From Bacillota bacterium (lineage in GTDB: Bacteria; Bacillota; Bacilli; Paenibacillales; Paenibacillaceae): a DNA stretch of 64,000 nt. Below, piece after piece: positions 32,686-42,110 of this stretch. The position numbers were made by a program, and so were the translations under genes. Below the pieces are notes generated by a model. It made no database searches, was not told where the DNA came from, and saw only the letters and a program-made list of their open reading frames with translations. Numbering within the stretch: position 1 is the stretch's first letter; the number at the start of each line of letters is the position of its first letter. The stretch covers positions 55,799-119,798 of the forward strand of contig JAEWPC010000088.1 in NCBI GenBank assembly GCA_023460795.1, written 5' to 3'.

Positions 32686-34515
32686 ATGATCGGTAACATT
32701 CGCATCTTCAACCGTTTCGCCACCAAGATGATCGCCGCGTTCGTTATCGTCATCCTGCTGCCGACGTTGTTCACCAGCGCTTCCTTTTACCTCGTATCGA
32801 ACAACACGGTGAAGCACAACGTACGAGAATCGTCGGTGCAGATCGCGCAGCAGGCGGCGGACTCCTTATCTTTCATCCTGAACGCGGGCAGCGACGTCGC
32901 GGATTTGATCTCGAACGACCTGCGCATCCAGCAGCTCGTAGCCAGCCCAAGTAATCCGACCAGCGGCGTAGATTTGAAAGCTTGGCGCGATACCGAGGAG
33001 TACTTGAAGAGCTTCCTGAACAACCTCGTCTATACGAGCTCGTTCGTGAATATCGTCTACGTGCTGAAGGACCAGAACAACAGCTGGGGGAGCGGGACGT
33101 TCTCCAAGATCAAGCTGGCGCAATACGATCTTGATCAATTGGATTGGGTGAAGGAAGCGAAGCTGAAGAACGGCGGCCTGGCGTGGAACGGGCTGCAAGA
33201 GGACCGTTTCAGCGGGGGCGGCGACAATACGGAGCTCGTGCTGCCGATCGGCCGCGTGCTCGAAGACTATACGACGATGACTGACATCGGTTATATCCTC
33301 GTTAACCTGAACGGCCGTAAAATTCTCGACAACATCGAGAGAATGAAGCTGGGCGACACGGGCGGCTTTTTCGTCGTGAACGAGGAAGGCCGAATCATGG
33401 TCGATCCGGACCGCGAGAAAATCAATAGCTTCGTGGAAAATCCGGATCTGCTTCGCAACATTACCGGCAATACGGCGGTGGAGTTCGAGTTCAATAGCGG
33501 CGATACCGCGTATTACGGCGTCAAGCAGCGGCTGAGCAACGGCTGGCTGATCGTCGGAACCGTTCCGGTGCATGAAATCACGGACAGATTGGATACGCTG
33601 CATCATCAAATCCTGCTATCGTTCATCGCGTTCACGCTAGTCGGAATTCTAATCGGGCTCGTGATCGCGAGAAGAGTCACCCGTCCGGTCAAGCAGCTGA
33701 CGAAGCAGATGAAGCAGGTGCAGTTGGGAGATTGGTCCGTCCGCTCCCAGATCGTTACGCAGGACGAATTCGGGCTAATGAGCCGCCAGTTCAATCGGAT
33801 GATCGCCGACATCGACCGCTTGATGGAGCAAGTATCGGCGGAGCAGCGGCAGAAGCAGGACGCGGAGCTTCGCGCGGTTACGCACCGGATCAACCCTCAC
33901 TTTCTGTTCAATACGCTAGGCACGATAAGGTGGCTGATCAAATACGGCCAATCGGACCGAGCGTTCGACGGCATTTCGTCGTTGATTCGGCTGCTTGAGG
34001 CGAACATGGGCAAGAAAGGGCATTTCTTCACGATCGAGGAAGAGATGGATATTATCGAGAAGTATTTGGCGATTCTTGAGCTGCGATACAACAAGACGTT
34101 CAGGCTAAGCTTGAAGCTTGACCCGGATGCGTCGTCGTTCCTGATTCCGCGGATGATGATTCAGCCGCTCGTAGAAAACGCGATTTTCCACGGCATCGTG
34201 CCGCTGGACATCGACGGAGAGATCGATATCGAGGTCGGCAAGGAGCGGGAGGCTGTCGTGATTACGATCCGGGACAACGGAATCGGGATCCTGCCGGAAA
34301 AGCAGGCGATCGAGCAATCGGTCCGCGACGCGGTGCGAGACGGGCATGCCGGCATCGGGCTGCGGCACGTCTATGAGAGCATCGAGCTCTACTTCGACCG
34401 CGGCTCTGAACTGGTCTTGTTCGGACACGACGGCGGGGGGACGACGGCGCGGATGGTATTGTATCCTAAACCGGTCAATGGGGGCGAGCAGCATGATTCG
34501 AGTTCTGATCGTTGA
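32686..34515 (+). CDS. YesM-family sensor histidine kinase
   Basis: A 609-residue membrane kinase. An N-terminal helix (about 12-34) is followed by an extracellular cache-like sensor domain (about 35-300), a second helix (about 308-330), HAMP (about 330-385), the LytS/YesM-type phosphoacceptor region with H405 in HRINPHFLFNTLG, and a C-terminal ATPase domain (VENAIFHGI N-box; RDNGIGI). AAGGGGGAG precedes the ATG. Its 3' end overlaps the response regulator gene by 23 bases. Together with the downstream binding protein it probably senses an extracellular sugar and drives the importer genes. Confidence 0.94.
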   Translation: MIGNIRIFNRFATKMIAAFVIVILLPTLFTSASFYLVSNNTVKHNVRESSVQIAQQAADSLSFILNAGSDVADLISNDLRIQQLVASPSNPTSGVDLKAWRDTEEYLKSFLNNLVYTSSFVNIVYVLKDQNNSWGSGTFSKIKLAQYDLDQLDWVKEAKLKNGGLAWNGLQEDRFSGGGDNTELVLPIGRVLEDYTTMTDIGYILVNLNGRKILDNIERMKLGDTGGFFVVNEEGRIMVDPDREKINSFVENPDLLRNITGNTAVEFEFNSGDTAYYGVKQRLSNGWLIVGTVPVHEITDRLDTLHHQILLSFIAFTLVGILIGLVIARRVTRPVKQLTKQMKQVQLGDWSVRSQIVTQDEFGLMSRQFNRMIADIDRLMEQVSAEQRQKQDAELRAVTHRINPHFLFNTLGTIRWLIKYGQSDRAFDGISSLIRLLEANMGKKGHFFTIEEEMDIIEKYLAILELRYNKTFRLSLKLDPDASSFLIPRMMIQPLVENAIFHGIVPLDIDGEIDIEVGKEREAVVITIRDNGIGILPEKQAIEQSVRDAVRDGHAGIGLRHVYESIELYFDRGSELVLFGHDGGGTTARMVLYPKPVNGGEQHDSSSDR

Positions 34516-35302
34516 CGACGAGCCGATTATTCGGTTCGGCATCAAGGCGCTGATCGACTGGGGCAAGGAAGGATTCGAGGTGGTCGGCGAGTACGCGAAC
34601 GGGGTCGCGGCGCTGGATGCGATGCTGTCTCAGCCCGTGAACATCGTAATTACGGACATTAAGATGCCGCTCATGGACGGCCTGACGCTCACGCGCGAGG
34701 TCATGAAGCTGAATCCGTCCTGCAAGGTCATTCTCGTGAGCAGCTATAACGATTTTGAATACGTCCGCGAGGGGCTTAAGCTGGGCGTCGTCGATTATAT
34801 TCTGAAGCATTCGCTGGAGCCGGAGGAGCTTCTTGAGGCGCTGCGCAAATGCAAGGAAAGGCTGGACGAAGAAGCGCATGAACCGTTGCCGTCGACCGCG
34901 GAACCGCGCGGACGAGCGTATGGCGAGCCCGAGCTGCACGCCGAGCACAACCCGATCGAGAAGGCGCTCGAGTATATCGGGAAGCATGATTTGAGGACGA
35001 TCACGCTGCAGGAGGTAGCGGATGCCGTACACGTAAGCAAAAGCTATTTTTCGGTCCTGTTCAAGAAGACGACCGGACACAACTTCATCGATTACGTGAT
35101 CGGTTTACGCCTCGAGAAAGCAAAAGAGCTGCTCGCCGATTCGAATCTCAAAATCTACGTCATCTCCGAACAAGCGGGCTTCAACGACGTCAAATACTTC
35201 AGCAAGCTGTTCAAGAAAACCTGCGGTCTATCGCCTATCGATTACCGGATGCGCTATGGGACCGGCCGATTCGACTCCGAAAGGGGAAAACCGGGGCTAT
35301 GA
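34493..35302 (+). CDS. YesN-family response regulator with AraC-type DNA-binding domain
   Basis: A 269-residue regulator: receiver domain (1-120) with D9/D10, phosphoacceptor D55 in VITDIKMPLMDG and a C-terminal AraC helix-turn-helix pair (about 165-262; VADAVHVSKSYFSVLFKKTTG and ISEQAGFNDVKYFSKLFKKTCG). The start ATG is internal to the kinase gene with GGGGGCGAG upstream. It overlaps the following binding-protein gene by ATGA. The direct repeats at 28891 and 28924 are a plausible target. Confidence 0.95.
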   Translation: MIRVLIVDDEPIIRFGIKALIDWGKEGFEVVGEYANGVAALDAMLSQPVNIVITDIKMPLMDGLTLTREVMKLNPSCKVILVSSYNDFEYVREGLKLGVVDYILKHSLEPEELLEALRKCKERLDEEAHEPLPSTAEPRGRAYGEPELHAEHNPIEKALEYIGKHDLRTITLQEVADAVHVSKSYFSVLFKKTTGHNFIDYVIGLRLEKAKELLADSNLKIYVISEQAGFNDVKYFSKLFKKTCGLSPIDYRMRYGTGRFDSERGKPGL

Positions 35303-36579
35303 GACGGAGGTTAGCTGCTGTCGTTCTGTGCGCGTTGTTGCTGCTTACGGGCTGCTTGCAGTCGGGGATCATCGAGGACCGTAATGACGTGCGCCAATTG
35401 GACGACGAGCCGGTGAAGACGGTCGTCGTCTGGCATACGTATAGCGACGAGGAGACGAGGGTGTTCGAGGAGCAGGTCATTCCCGCCTTCCAGAAGGTGC
35501 ATCCGGAAATTCGCATTCAGTCGGTCAGGCAGGCATCCAATCAAGAGTATCTAGGCGCGCTAATGACCCGTGCGGCGGCCGACAAGACGCCGGACGTGAT
35601 CCGGCTGGATTACGCTTGGGTACCGAGATTCGCAAGCAGGGGCTTACTGCTGCCGCTCGACCAGTTCCCGGACTACGGGACGGTGGCTAAGCCGCTTCGC
35701 GAGCGCATGCTCGAATCGAACCGGGTCGGCGACCGCGTGTTCGGCCTGCCGCTCAACATTACGACGAAGGCGGCGATCTTCAACCGCCGTTTGCTTGGCG
35801 ACGCGGGACGCGAAGCCGCGCCGAGATCGCTCATGGATGTCGTGGAGCTCGCCCGCGAGCATCATTACGTCATCGGGATGTCCGGCATCGATATGTGGGG
35901 AAGCCTGCCGTATTTCTTCGGACTGGGCGGCAAGCTTGCGGACGAACGGTTCACGATAACGAACGGGTATTTGAATAGCAAGGCCAGCATTTACGCGGTG
36001 GAGACGATGCTGAAGTTGTTCCGGGAGGGAATGATCAATCCGCATATGCTCGACGGCAAAGGCGATTTGTGGAGAGACGTGCATACGGACAGCCGGGTGC
36101 TCATGATCGACGAAGGTCCTTGGTATTACAGCATTTTGCTGAACGCTACGAACCGTGCCGCCGACGTGCTGCAGACGACTCTTCCGGCCCCTTTTCCCTC
36201 GTTAGGATCGTACGGGTCGGTGATCGGCGGCGAAAGCCTCGTCCTGACGAAGGGGACGAAGGTGAAGGAAGAAGCATGGACTTTCATTCGTTGGATGATG
36301 AGCGGGGAGACGCAGGCTACGATGTTCAAGGCCGGACTCATTCCGACGAACACGGAAGCGCTGCAGGAGCCGAAAGGGGCGGGCGCGAACAACCCGTATA
36401 TCGCGCCGTATCTGGAAGGGATCGATCAAGCGTTCTACCGCCCGGCGATTCCGCAATGGAACGAGATCGAGCAGCTGTACAAGGAAGCGATGGAGCGCAT
36501 TTTCGTCGAGGGCGAGAACGTGAAAGACGCTTTGAACGAAGCATCCTTAGCCATCGATGCGCGGCTCGCCGGCGAGTGA
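35299..36579 (+). CDS. Extracellular solute-binding lipoprotein coupled to the two-component system
   Basis: A 426-residue type-1 sugar-binding lipoprotein with a signal peptide ending in LLLLTGC. VVVWHTYSDEETRVFEEQVIPAFQK opens a standard periplasmic-binding fold, and GQVIGGESLVLTKG-like sequence appears near the hinge (about residue 310). It overlaps the regulator gene by 4 bases and has no permease gene of its own. The arrangement kinase-regulator-binding protein suggests that it delivers ligand to the kinase as a third component, or feeds the importer next door. Its 3' end overlaps the convergent AraC gene by 33 bases. Confidence 0.92.
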   Translation: MRRRLAAVVLCALLLLTGCLQSGIIEDRNDVRQLDDEPVKTVVVWHTYSDEETRVFEEQVIPAFQKVHPEIRIQSVRQASNQEYLGALMTRAAADKTPDVIRLDYAWVPRFASRGLLLPLDQFPDYGTVAKPLRERMLESNRVGDRVFGLPLNITTKAAIFNRRLLGDAGREAAPRSLMDVVELAREHHYVIGMSGIDMWGSLPYFFGLGGKLADERFTITNGYLNSKASIYAVETMLKLFREGMINPHMLDGKGDLWRDVHTDSRVLMIDEGPWYYSILLNATNRAADVLQTTLPAPFPSLGSYGSVIGGESLVLTKGTKVKEEAWTFIRWMMSGETQATMFKAGLIPTNTEALQEPKGAGANNPYIAPYLEGIDQAFYRPAIPQWNEIEQLYKEAMERIFVEGENVKDALNEASLAIDARLAGE

Positions 36580-37449
36580 ACGCTGGTACTGAAGCGGGGA
36601 CAGGCCGACGTGCTTTTTGAACACTTTGCTGAAGTAGTAAGGGTCGTTTAATCCGGTCAAATAGCCGATTTCGCCGATGCTTAGATCCGTCGCCTGTATC
36701 AGCTCCTTGGCGTGGTCGATTCTGACTTTGTTCGCGTATTGGACGATCGGATAACCGGTGCTTTGCTTGAAAATGCGGTTTAAATAGTCGAAGTTGCCGC
36801 CAATCTCTTGCTCGATCTGCCGGCTCGTGATTTTGTCGACGTAATGGTGGTGAATGTAGTCTAACAGCGCGTGCACCTTCAGAAGCGATTTGGAGCTTTT
36901 GCCTTCGGATTTCTGAAGCTCGGCCAGAAGATTCTCGCGGGAGAATTCGATCAGCAGCTGGGAGAATCTGAGCGCGGTAAGATTGCGGTTGTACTGCTTG
37001 CGATAATACAGCTCGCGCAGCTCGTCCATGCCTCGGAACGCTTGAAGCAGGGCGGGCTTATTCGTTATGGCGAAATGCTTGCCGAGATAGCAGATGTTCG
37101 AATCGTCTTCGGAGCCGGGCTGCTCCTCTTCGAGAAGAACCCGTCTGGCGAGCGATTTCGTATCGATATTCGGGCGGGATGCGAAGTCGGTATGGCGGAA
37201 GTGCACGTAGTAATAGTCGCACGCGTGCTTCCGGGTGCCCTCGTGATCCAGGTTCGGTTCCAAGAGAAGCACGTCGCCTCTTCGCAGGACGTACGGCGTT
37301 CCGTTCTCCCGCATGTGCAGCTCGCCGCTTCTGATGAAGTATAGAAGGTATTCGTCGGTGTTGCGCTTGAAATGGATCCACGGCGTCTTGTACGAGACGA
37401 ACCCGACCAAGCGGATTTTGGGCAGAATATCCATGTTCACGGCCAACAT
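36547..37449 (-). CDS. AraC-family transcriptional regulator with cupin sensor domain
   Basis: A 300-residue one-component regulator. The N-terminal cupin (about 10-140; YLLYFIRSGELHMRENG, VLRRGDVLLLEPN) probably binds a sugar, and the C-terminal AraC helix-turn-helix (about 195-295) includes IGEIGYLTGLNDPYYFSKVFKKHVGLSPLQYQR. The start at MLAVNM has GGAGG 7 bases upstream. It is divergent from the ThuA-GH13 operon and is the likely activator of it. Confidence 0.93.
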   Translation of the reverse strand: MLAVNMDILPKIRLVGFVSYKTPWIHFKRNTDEYLLYFIRSGELHMRENGTPYVLRRGDVLLLEPNLDHEGTRKHACDYYYVHFRHTDFASRPNIDTKSLARRVLLEEEQPGSEDDSNICYLGKHFAITNKPALLQAFRGMDELRELYYRKQYNRNLTALRFSQLLIEFSRENLLAELQKSEGKSSKSLLKVHALLDYIHHHYVDKITSRQIEQEIGGNFDYLNRIFKQSTGYPIVQYANKVRIDHAKELIQATDLSIGEIGYLTGLNDPYYFSKVFKKHVGLSPLQYQRSLAGEPRIDG

Positions 37450-37571
37450 AACGGCGCCTCCTTGGCTAGTAAAAGTCGCTATCGTACAAAAAACGTCTCT
37501 ATCGGACATTCATAGCCATTGTATCACGTCCTATACTGGGGAAGAAGAGTAATCTAAGGAGGACGATCGAA

Positions 37572-38315
37572 TTGGCACCCATCAAAGTGACCGTATGGAA
37601 CGAATTCCGGCATGAGCGGCAGAACAAGCAAGTCGCGACTATCTATCCCGAAGGAATTCATCGGGCGATAGCCGGCCATCTCCTGAAGAACGAAAGCTTC
37701 GAAGTGATAACCGCGGTATTGGACGACCCCGACCATGGGTTATCGGACGACGTGTTGAATCGTACCGACGTGCTCATCTGGTGGGGGCATATGGCTCACG
37801 ATGAGGTACGGGACGATATCGTGGAGAAGGTGCGCGACCGGGTGTTGGGCGGCATGGGGCTGATCGTGCTTCACTCCGGCCACGGCTCGAAAATATTCCA
37901 AAGCCTGCTAGGTACGAGGACCGGGGCTTTGAAGTGGCGGGACGACGGCGAGAAAGAGCGCATTTGGGTCGTCGAGCACGGTCATCCGATCGCGGACGGA
38001 CTCGGAGAATATATTGAAATCGCACAGGAAGAAATGTACGGGGAGCGGTTCGAAATCCCGGCGCCGGATGAACTTGTGTTCGTCTCTTGGTTCGAGGGAG
38101 GAGAGGTTTTCCGCAGCGGCTGCTGTTACCGGCGGGGCAAAGGCAAGCTGTTCTACTTCCGGCCGGGGCACGAGACGTTCCCGACGTACTACCATCCGGA
38201 CGTTCTCCGCGTCATCTCCAACGCCGTATCGTGGGCCGCCCCGGCGCAAGGCGCGGCGGTTAGCTACGGCAGAGTCGAGCCGCTCGAGAAGATCGGAACG
38301 GGGGTTAGAGCCTAA
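37572..38315 (+). CDS. ThuA-like protein (trehalose utilisation family)
   Basis: A 247-residue class I glutamine-amidotransferase-like protein of the ThuA family: [10 protein letters not shown] at the N-terminus, [25 protein letters not shown] and a C-terminal [18 protein letters not shown]. In rhizobia ThuA works with the dehydrogenase ThuB in trehalose catabolism through keto-sugars. The start is TTG with AAGGAGGA 8 bases upstream; no ATG is in range. Its stop overlaps the start of the Gfo/Idh/MocA gene (TAATG). Confidence 0.9.
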   Translation: MAPIKVTVWNEFRHERQNKQVATIYPEGIHRAIAGHLLKNESFEVITAVLDDPDHGLSDDVLNRTDVLIWWGHMAHDEVRDDIVEKVRDRVLGGMGLIVLHSGHGSKIFQSLLGTRTGALKWRDDGEKERIWVVEHGHPIADGLGEYIEIAQEEMYGERFEIPAPDELVFVSWFEGGEVFRSGCCYRRGKGKLFYFRPGHETFPTYYHPDVLRVISNAVSWAAPAQGAAVSYGRVEPLEKIGTGVRA

Positions 38316-39397
38316 TGACGCAGACGAAACCATACAGAATCGGGCTGATCGGTCTCGGCGACATGGCAGGAGCGCACATTAACGGCATCAAGAACCATGC
38401 TCCGCATTTGAAGATTACGGCGATTTGCGACGTGCGGGAGGCCGCGCTGGCGAAGACGGGTGATCAGCTCGGCATTCCGCCGGAGCGAAGATTCTCTGAC
38501 TTTCGCCGATTGATCGCCGACGAGGAAGTCGACGCGGTCCTATCCGTTACGCCGAACGTTGTGCACGCGGAAATCATGGCGCTGTGCTTGGCGACCGGCA
38601 AGCCGTTCGTGTCGGAAAAACCGTTCACGATGACGCTGGAAGAGGCCGACGCGTTGCTTCGGGTTTACGAGGGTCGTCCCGTTCCGGCGATGATCGGCTT
38701 CAGCTACCGGTACACGCCGGCGTTCCGATTCGTCAGGCAGCTGCTGAAGGACGGCAGAATAGGCGGCGTGCGCCACTTCTCCGTGCAGTACTTGCAGGAG
38801 TGGGGGTCGGCGGCGTACGATACTCCGTTCTTATGGCGCTTCGATAAGAACGTGACCGGCACCGGAACATTAGGCGATCTAGGCGCGCATATGATTGATT
38901 TGGCTCATTATCTGATCGGGTCGTTCGAGGAGCTGTCCGCCCATCTGCAGACGATCGTCGCGGAGCGGAGAAGCCTGCAGTCCGGAGAAACGATTCCCGT
39001 GGAGGTCGACGATCTCGCGTGCTTCAACGCGGTCATGAAGAACGGAGCCGTCGGCGTGTTCCAGACGACGCGCAACGCGATCGGCTCCGGCAACCAGCTG
39101 GACATCGCGATATATGGAGATTCCGGCACTCTCCGCGCGAGCACGGAGGATCCGGAGCATGTCGTCTGGATTCATCGGGACGCGGAGACGGGCGGCAGAA
39201 TAGAGAAGCGGTTGGACGTGCCGCATGCCGTAAAGCTGTCGCAATGGGAGGATTTCGCCCGGCTATTGGACGGTTCGCCAAGTGATGGACTGCCGGGATT
39301 TATGGCAGGCTATGAAAGTCAGCAAGTGTTGGACGCCATCCTGCGCGCCCATGAGGAGAAGCGCACGGTTGCCGTAGCAGAAGAAGGGAGCAAGTAA
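38315..39397 (+). CDS. Gfo/Idh/MocA-family NAD(P)-dependent oxidoreductase
   Basis: A 360-residue sugar dehydrogenase-type protein. The Rossmann domain (about 5-125) begins IGLIGLGDMAGAHING; SEKPFTMTLEEA contains the EKP motif with catalytic Lys; a C-terminal alpha/beta substrate domain holds LGDLGAHMIDLAHYL with the active-site D-x-x-x-H. Members oxidise a sugar hydroxyl to a ketone; the ThuB relatives act on trehalose. Translationally coupled to ThuA by TAATG and followed 3 bases later by the GH13 gene. Confidence 0.93.
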   Translation: MTQTKPYRIGLIGLGDMAGAHINGIKNHAPHLKITAICDVREAALAKTGDQLGIPPERRFSDFRRLIADEEVDAVLSVTPNVVHAEIMALCLATGKPFVSEKPFTMTLEEADALLRVYEGRPVPAMIGFSYRYTPAFRFVRQLLKDGRIGGVRHFSVQYLQEWGSAAYDTPFLWRFDKNVTGTGTLGDLGAHMIDLAHYLIGSFEELSAHLQTIVAERRSLQSGETIPVEVDDLACFNAVMKNGAVGVFQTTRNAIGSGNQLDIAIYGDSGTLRASTEDPEHVVWIHRDAETGGRIEKRLDVPHAVKLSQWEDFARLLDGSPSDGLPGFMAGYESQQVLDAILRAHEEKRTVAVAEEGSK

Positions 39398-39400
39398 GCG

Positions 39401-41089
39401 ATGCATACAGGCGCGTTCTGGCAGGAGGAAGTCGTCTATCAAATTTACCCGCGCAGCTTTAAGGACAGCAACGGCGACGGGGTCGGAGATATTCCGGGCA
39501 TCATCAGCAAGCTGGATTATCTGAAGGAACTCGGCGTCGGGATCGTCTGGTTGAGTCCGGTGTACAAGTCGCCGAACGACGATATGGGCTACGACATCAG
39601 CGATTACGAGGCGATCATGGACGAGTTCGGCACGATGAGCGATTGGGAGGCGCTGCTGGAGGGCCTACATGCCCGAGGCATTAAGCTCATCATGGACCTC
39701 GTCGTTAACCACTCCTCCGACGAGCATCGTTGGTTCGAGGAATCGCGGAAGTCCAAGAATAACCCGTACCGGGATTATTACTTCTGGAAACCGGGCAAGG
39801 CGCCGGGCGTCGAACCGAACAACTGGGTATCGGTATTCGGCGGTTCCGCGTGGCAATACGACGAGGTGACGGACGAATATTTCTTGCATCTCTTCTCGCG
39901 CAAACAGCCGGACCTCAATTGGGAAAATCCGGAGCTGCGCGCGGACGTGTACAAGATGATGAAGTTCTGGCTGGACAAAGGCATCGACGGGTTCCGAATG
40001 GACGTAATCAACTTTATCTCCAAAGCGGATGGCTTGCCGGATGCGCCGGGCGGAGGCCGATACGAATGGGGCGGCGAGTTCTTCATGTGCGGCCCGCGCA
40101 TTCACGAGTATCTCCGGGAGATGAACGAGCAGGCGCTGTCCGGCTACGACGTCATGACCGTCGGCGAGATGCCGGGCGTAACGCCCGAGCAAGCCGTTCA
40201 ATTTACGAGTCCGGACAATAAGGAAGTCAACATGGTGTTCCAATTCGAGACGATGGACATCGACTCCGGCGAGGGCGGGAAGTGGAATCTTAAGCCGTGG
40301 CGGCTCGCCGATCTGAAAGCCGTCACGAACAAATGGCAGCACGGGTTGAACGGCAAAGGCTGGAACAGCCTATACTTGAACAACCACGACCAGCCGCGCA
40401 TCGTGTCCCGGTTCGGCAACGATTCTCCCGAGTTCCGCAAGTTGTCAGCCAAGCTGCTCGCCACGTTCAACCATACGCTGCAAGGAACGCCGTATATCTA
40501 TCAGGGCGAAGAGATCGGCATGACGAACGTCAAATTCGCCTCGATCGACGATTATAAGGACGTGGAGACGCTGAATTATTATCGGGAGGCGGTTCACGAT
40601 CGGGGCGAGCCGGTGGGACGAGTGATGGCGTCCATCTACGCCAAAGGTCGCGACAATGCCCGCACGCCGATCCAATGGGACGACAGCGAGCAGGCCGGGT
40701 TCACGACCGGAACGCCTTGGCTCGCGGTCAATCCGAATTATCGGGACATTAACGTAGCGGAGTCGCTTCGGGATTCGGACTCGATTTTCCGCTACTATCA
40801 GAAGTTAATTCGTCTGCGCAAGCAGCATCCGATTCTGATCTACGGAGATTACGAGATCGTGTCCGAACACCATGAGCAAATTTACGCCTGTACGAGGACG
40901 TGGCAAGGGGAGACATGGCTCGTGCTGCTGAATTTCTCGGCAGACGAGTCGAAGTTCGAGGCCCCGGATGGACTGCAAGCGCGCAGCGAAGGGGAATTAA
41001 TGCTCTCCAACTATAACGATGCGCATAGCGGCTCGATAACGGGGGTTACGCTTAGAGCTTACGAAGCGCGGGTTTATAAGCTACAATAG
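39401..41089 (+). CDS. GH13 alpha-glucosidase (oligo-1,6-glucosidase/trehalose-6-P hydrolase type)
   Basis: A 562-residue cytoplasmic glycoside hydrolase of family 13, subfamily 29/31 type. The barrel begins with EEVVYQIYPRSFKDSNGDGVGD; catalytic residues are D201 (GFRMDVIN), E256 (VGEMPG) and D330 (NNHDQPR). DLVVNHSSDEHRWF is the conserved region I. It has no signal peptide, so it acts on imported sugars. Sequence alone does not decide between isomalto-oligosaccharides, sucrose and trehalose-6-phosphate; the ThuA and Gfo/Idh partners favour an alpha-glucosyl disaccharide. Confidence 0.93.
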   Translation: MHTGAFWQEEVVYQIYPRSFKDSNGDGVGDIPGIISKLDYLKELGVGIVWLSPVYKSPNDDMGYDISDYEAIMDEFGTMSDWEALLEGLHARGIKLIMDLVVNHSSDEHRWFEESRKSKNNPYRDYYFWKPGKAPGVEPNNWVSVFGGSAWQYDEVTDEYFLHLFSRKQPDLNWENPELRADVYKMMKFWLDKGIDGFRMDVINFISKADGLPDAPGGGRYEWGGEFFMCGPRIHEYLREMNEQALSGYDVMTVGEMPGVTPEQAVQFTSPDNKEVNMVFQFETMDIDSGEGGKWNLKPWRLADLKAVTNKWQHGLNGKGWNSLYLNNHDQPRIVSRFGNDSPEFRKLSAKLLATFNHTLQGTPYIYQGEEIGMTNVKFASIDDYKDVETLNYYREAVHDRGEPVGRVMASIYAKGRDNARTPIQWDDSEQAGFTTGTPWLAVNPNYRDINVAESLRDSDSIFRYYQKLIRLRKQHPILIYGDYEIVSEHHEQIYACTRTWQGETWLVLLNFSADESKFEAPDGLQARSEGELMLSNYNDAHSGSITGVTLRAYEARVYKLQ

Positions 41090-41099
41090 GGATATACAG

Positions 41100-41142
41100 A
41101 AGGCACCTTGTCACCTGAGTTAAGGGTACAAGGTGCCTTTGT
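41100..41142 (+). terminator. Intrinsic terminator
   Basis: Arms AAGGCACCTTGT and ACAAGGTGCCTTT around a 16-base loop, with a GTTC tail. It ends the ThuA-Gfo/Idh-GH13 operon just before the esterase gene. Confidence 0.85.
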
Positions 41143-41166
41143 TCGTGATTGGAGGCTGTATGTCGG

Positions 41167-42105
41167 ATGAGAGTTTTGTTATTCCTTATGGTGATCGGAG
41201 TGTTGAGCGTAATGCCCTTGAGCGGCTGCAATTCCAACGACGACTCACCGGCGATGAGCATTCCCGCCGTAACGGCCGAGCCATCGCCGAGTGCTTCGGC
41301 CCCGCCCGCCAGCGTGCCCGCGTTATCCCGGCTTGAGCAAGTCAGCTTCCATAGCAAGGCGCTGGAAGCGGATAAGACGATGTTCGTCTATCTTCCGCCG
41401 TCGTACGGTTCGGATACGGAATATCCCGTCCTCTATATCTTTTACGGCTACGGCGGAACGCACGACGCTTACTTCACCTATTTGAAGCTTCACGAGGTCG
41501 CGGATCGGCTCATCCAGGAGGGACGCATCGACCCGCTGATCATCGTCTCCCCGGATTACGGCAACAGCTTCGCCGTGAATACGAAGGAGGGAGAAGGGGA
41601 GGACCCGGGCGGCGTGAGCATCGGTCCGTACGAGGATTACTTGATTCAAGACTTGATCCCTTACGTGGATAGCCAATATAGCACGCAAGCGAACCAGGAG
41701 GGCCGATACGTCGGCGGCATCTCCATGGGCGGATTCGCATCGCTGCACCTCGGCTTCAAGCATCCGGACTTGTTCAGCCGGATCGGCGCACACAGCGCCG
41801 CGCTCTGGACCTACGCCTCTACGGACCAATTCTTAAGCCAGCGCGACTGGCTTTATCCCGACGAGAAGCTGCGGGAGACGAGGGACCCGTTCAAGCTGGC
41901 CGACGCGGATAAGCTTGCGGGAGTCGAAATTTACTTGGACGCGGGCGAGCAGGATCTGCTGATGGGACAAGACGAAAGCCTATACGAGTTGCTCCGATCG
42001 ATGGAGCTTGATGTGCAATGGGTGCACGGTCCAGGCGGGCATGACGCTTCATATTGGAGCAGGCAGCTCGAAGCCTACTTGCTCTTCTACGCGGGGAAAA
42101 GGTAA
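41167..42105 (+). CDS. Secreted esterase D/putative-esterase-family lipoprotein
   Basis: A 312-residue alpha/beta hydrolase exported as a lipoprotein (lipobox MPLSGC). The domain resembles feruloyl/acetyl esterases of the esterase D family: VYLPPSYGSDTEYPVLYIFYGYGG, nucleophile elbow GGISMGGFAS and a C-terminal GGHDASYW with the catalytic His. It probably trims acyl groups from extracellular glycans before uptake. GGAGG is 11 bases before the chosen ATG; a TTG at 41149 is possible. It lies directly after the terminator of the GH13 operon. Confidence 0.87.
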   Translation: MRVLLFLMVIGVLSVMPLSGCNSNDDSPAMSIPAVTAEPSPSASAPPASVPALSRLEQVSFHSKALEADKTMFVYLPPSYGSDTEYPVLYIFYGYGGTHDAYFTYLKLHEVADRLIQEGRIDPLIIVSPDYGNSFAVNTKEGEGEDPGGVSIGPYEDYLIQDLIPYVDSQYSTQANQEGRYVGGISMGGFASLHLGFKHPDLFSRIGAHSAALWTYASTDQFLSQRDWLYPDEKLRETRDPFKLADADKLAGVEIYLDAGEQDLLMGQDESLYELLRSMELDVQWVHGPGGHDASYWSRQLEAYLLFYAGKR

Positions 42106-42110
42106 CGCCC

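Noticed and set aside
34346..34492. N-terminal extension of the YesN-type regulator
   Set aside because: The extension is in the wrong frame of the kinase gene, rich in Ser/Arg/Cys, and the receiver domain begins exactly at the internal ATG with a ribosome site.
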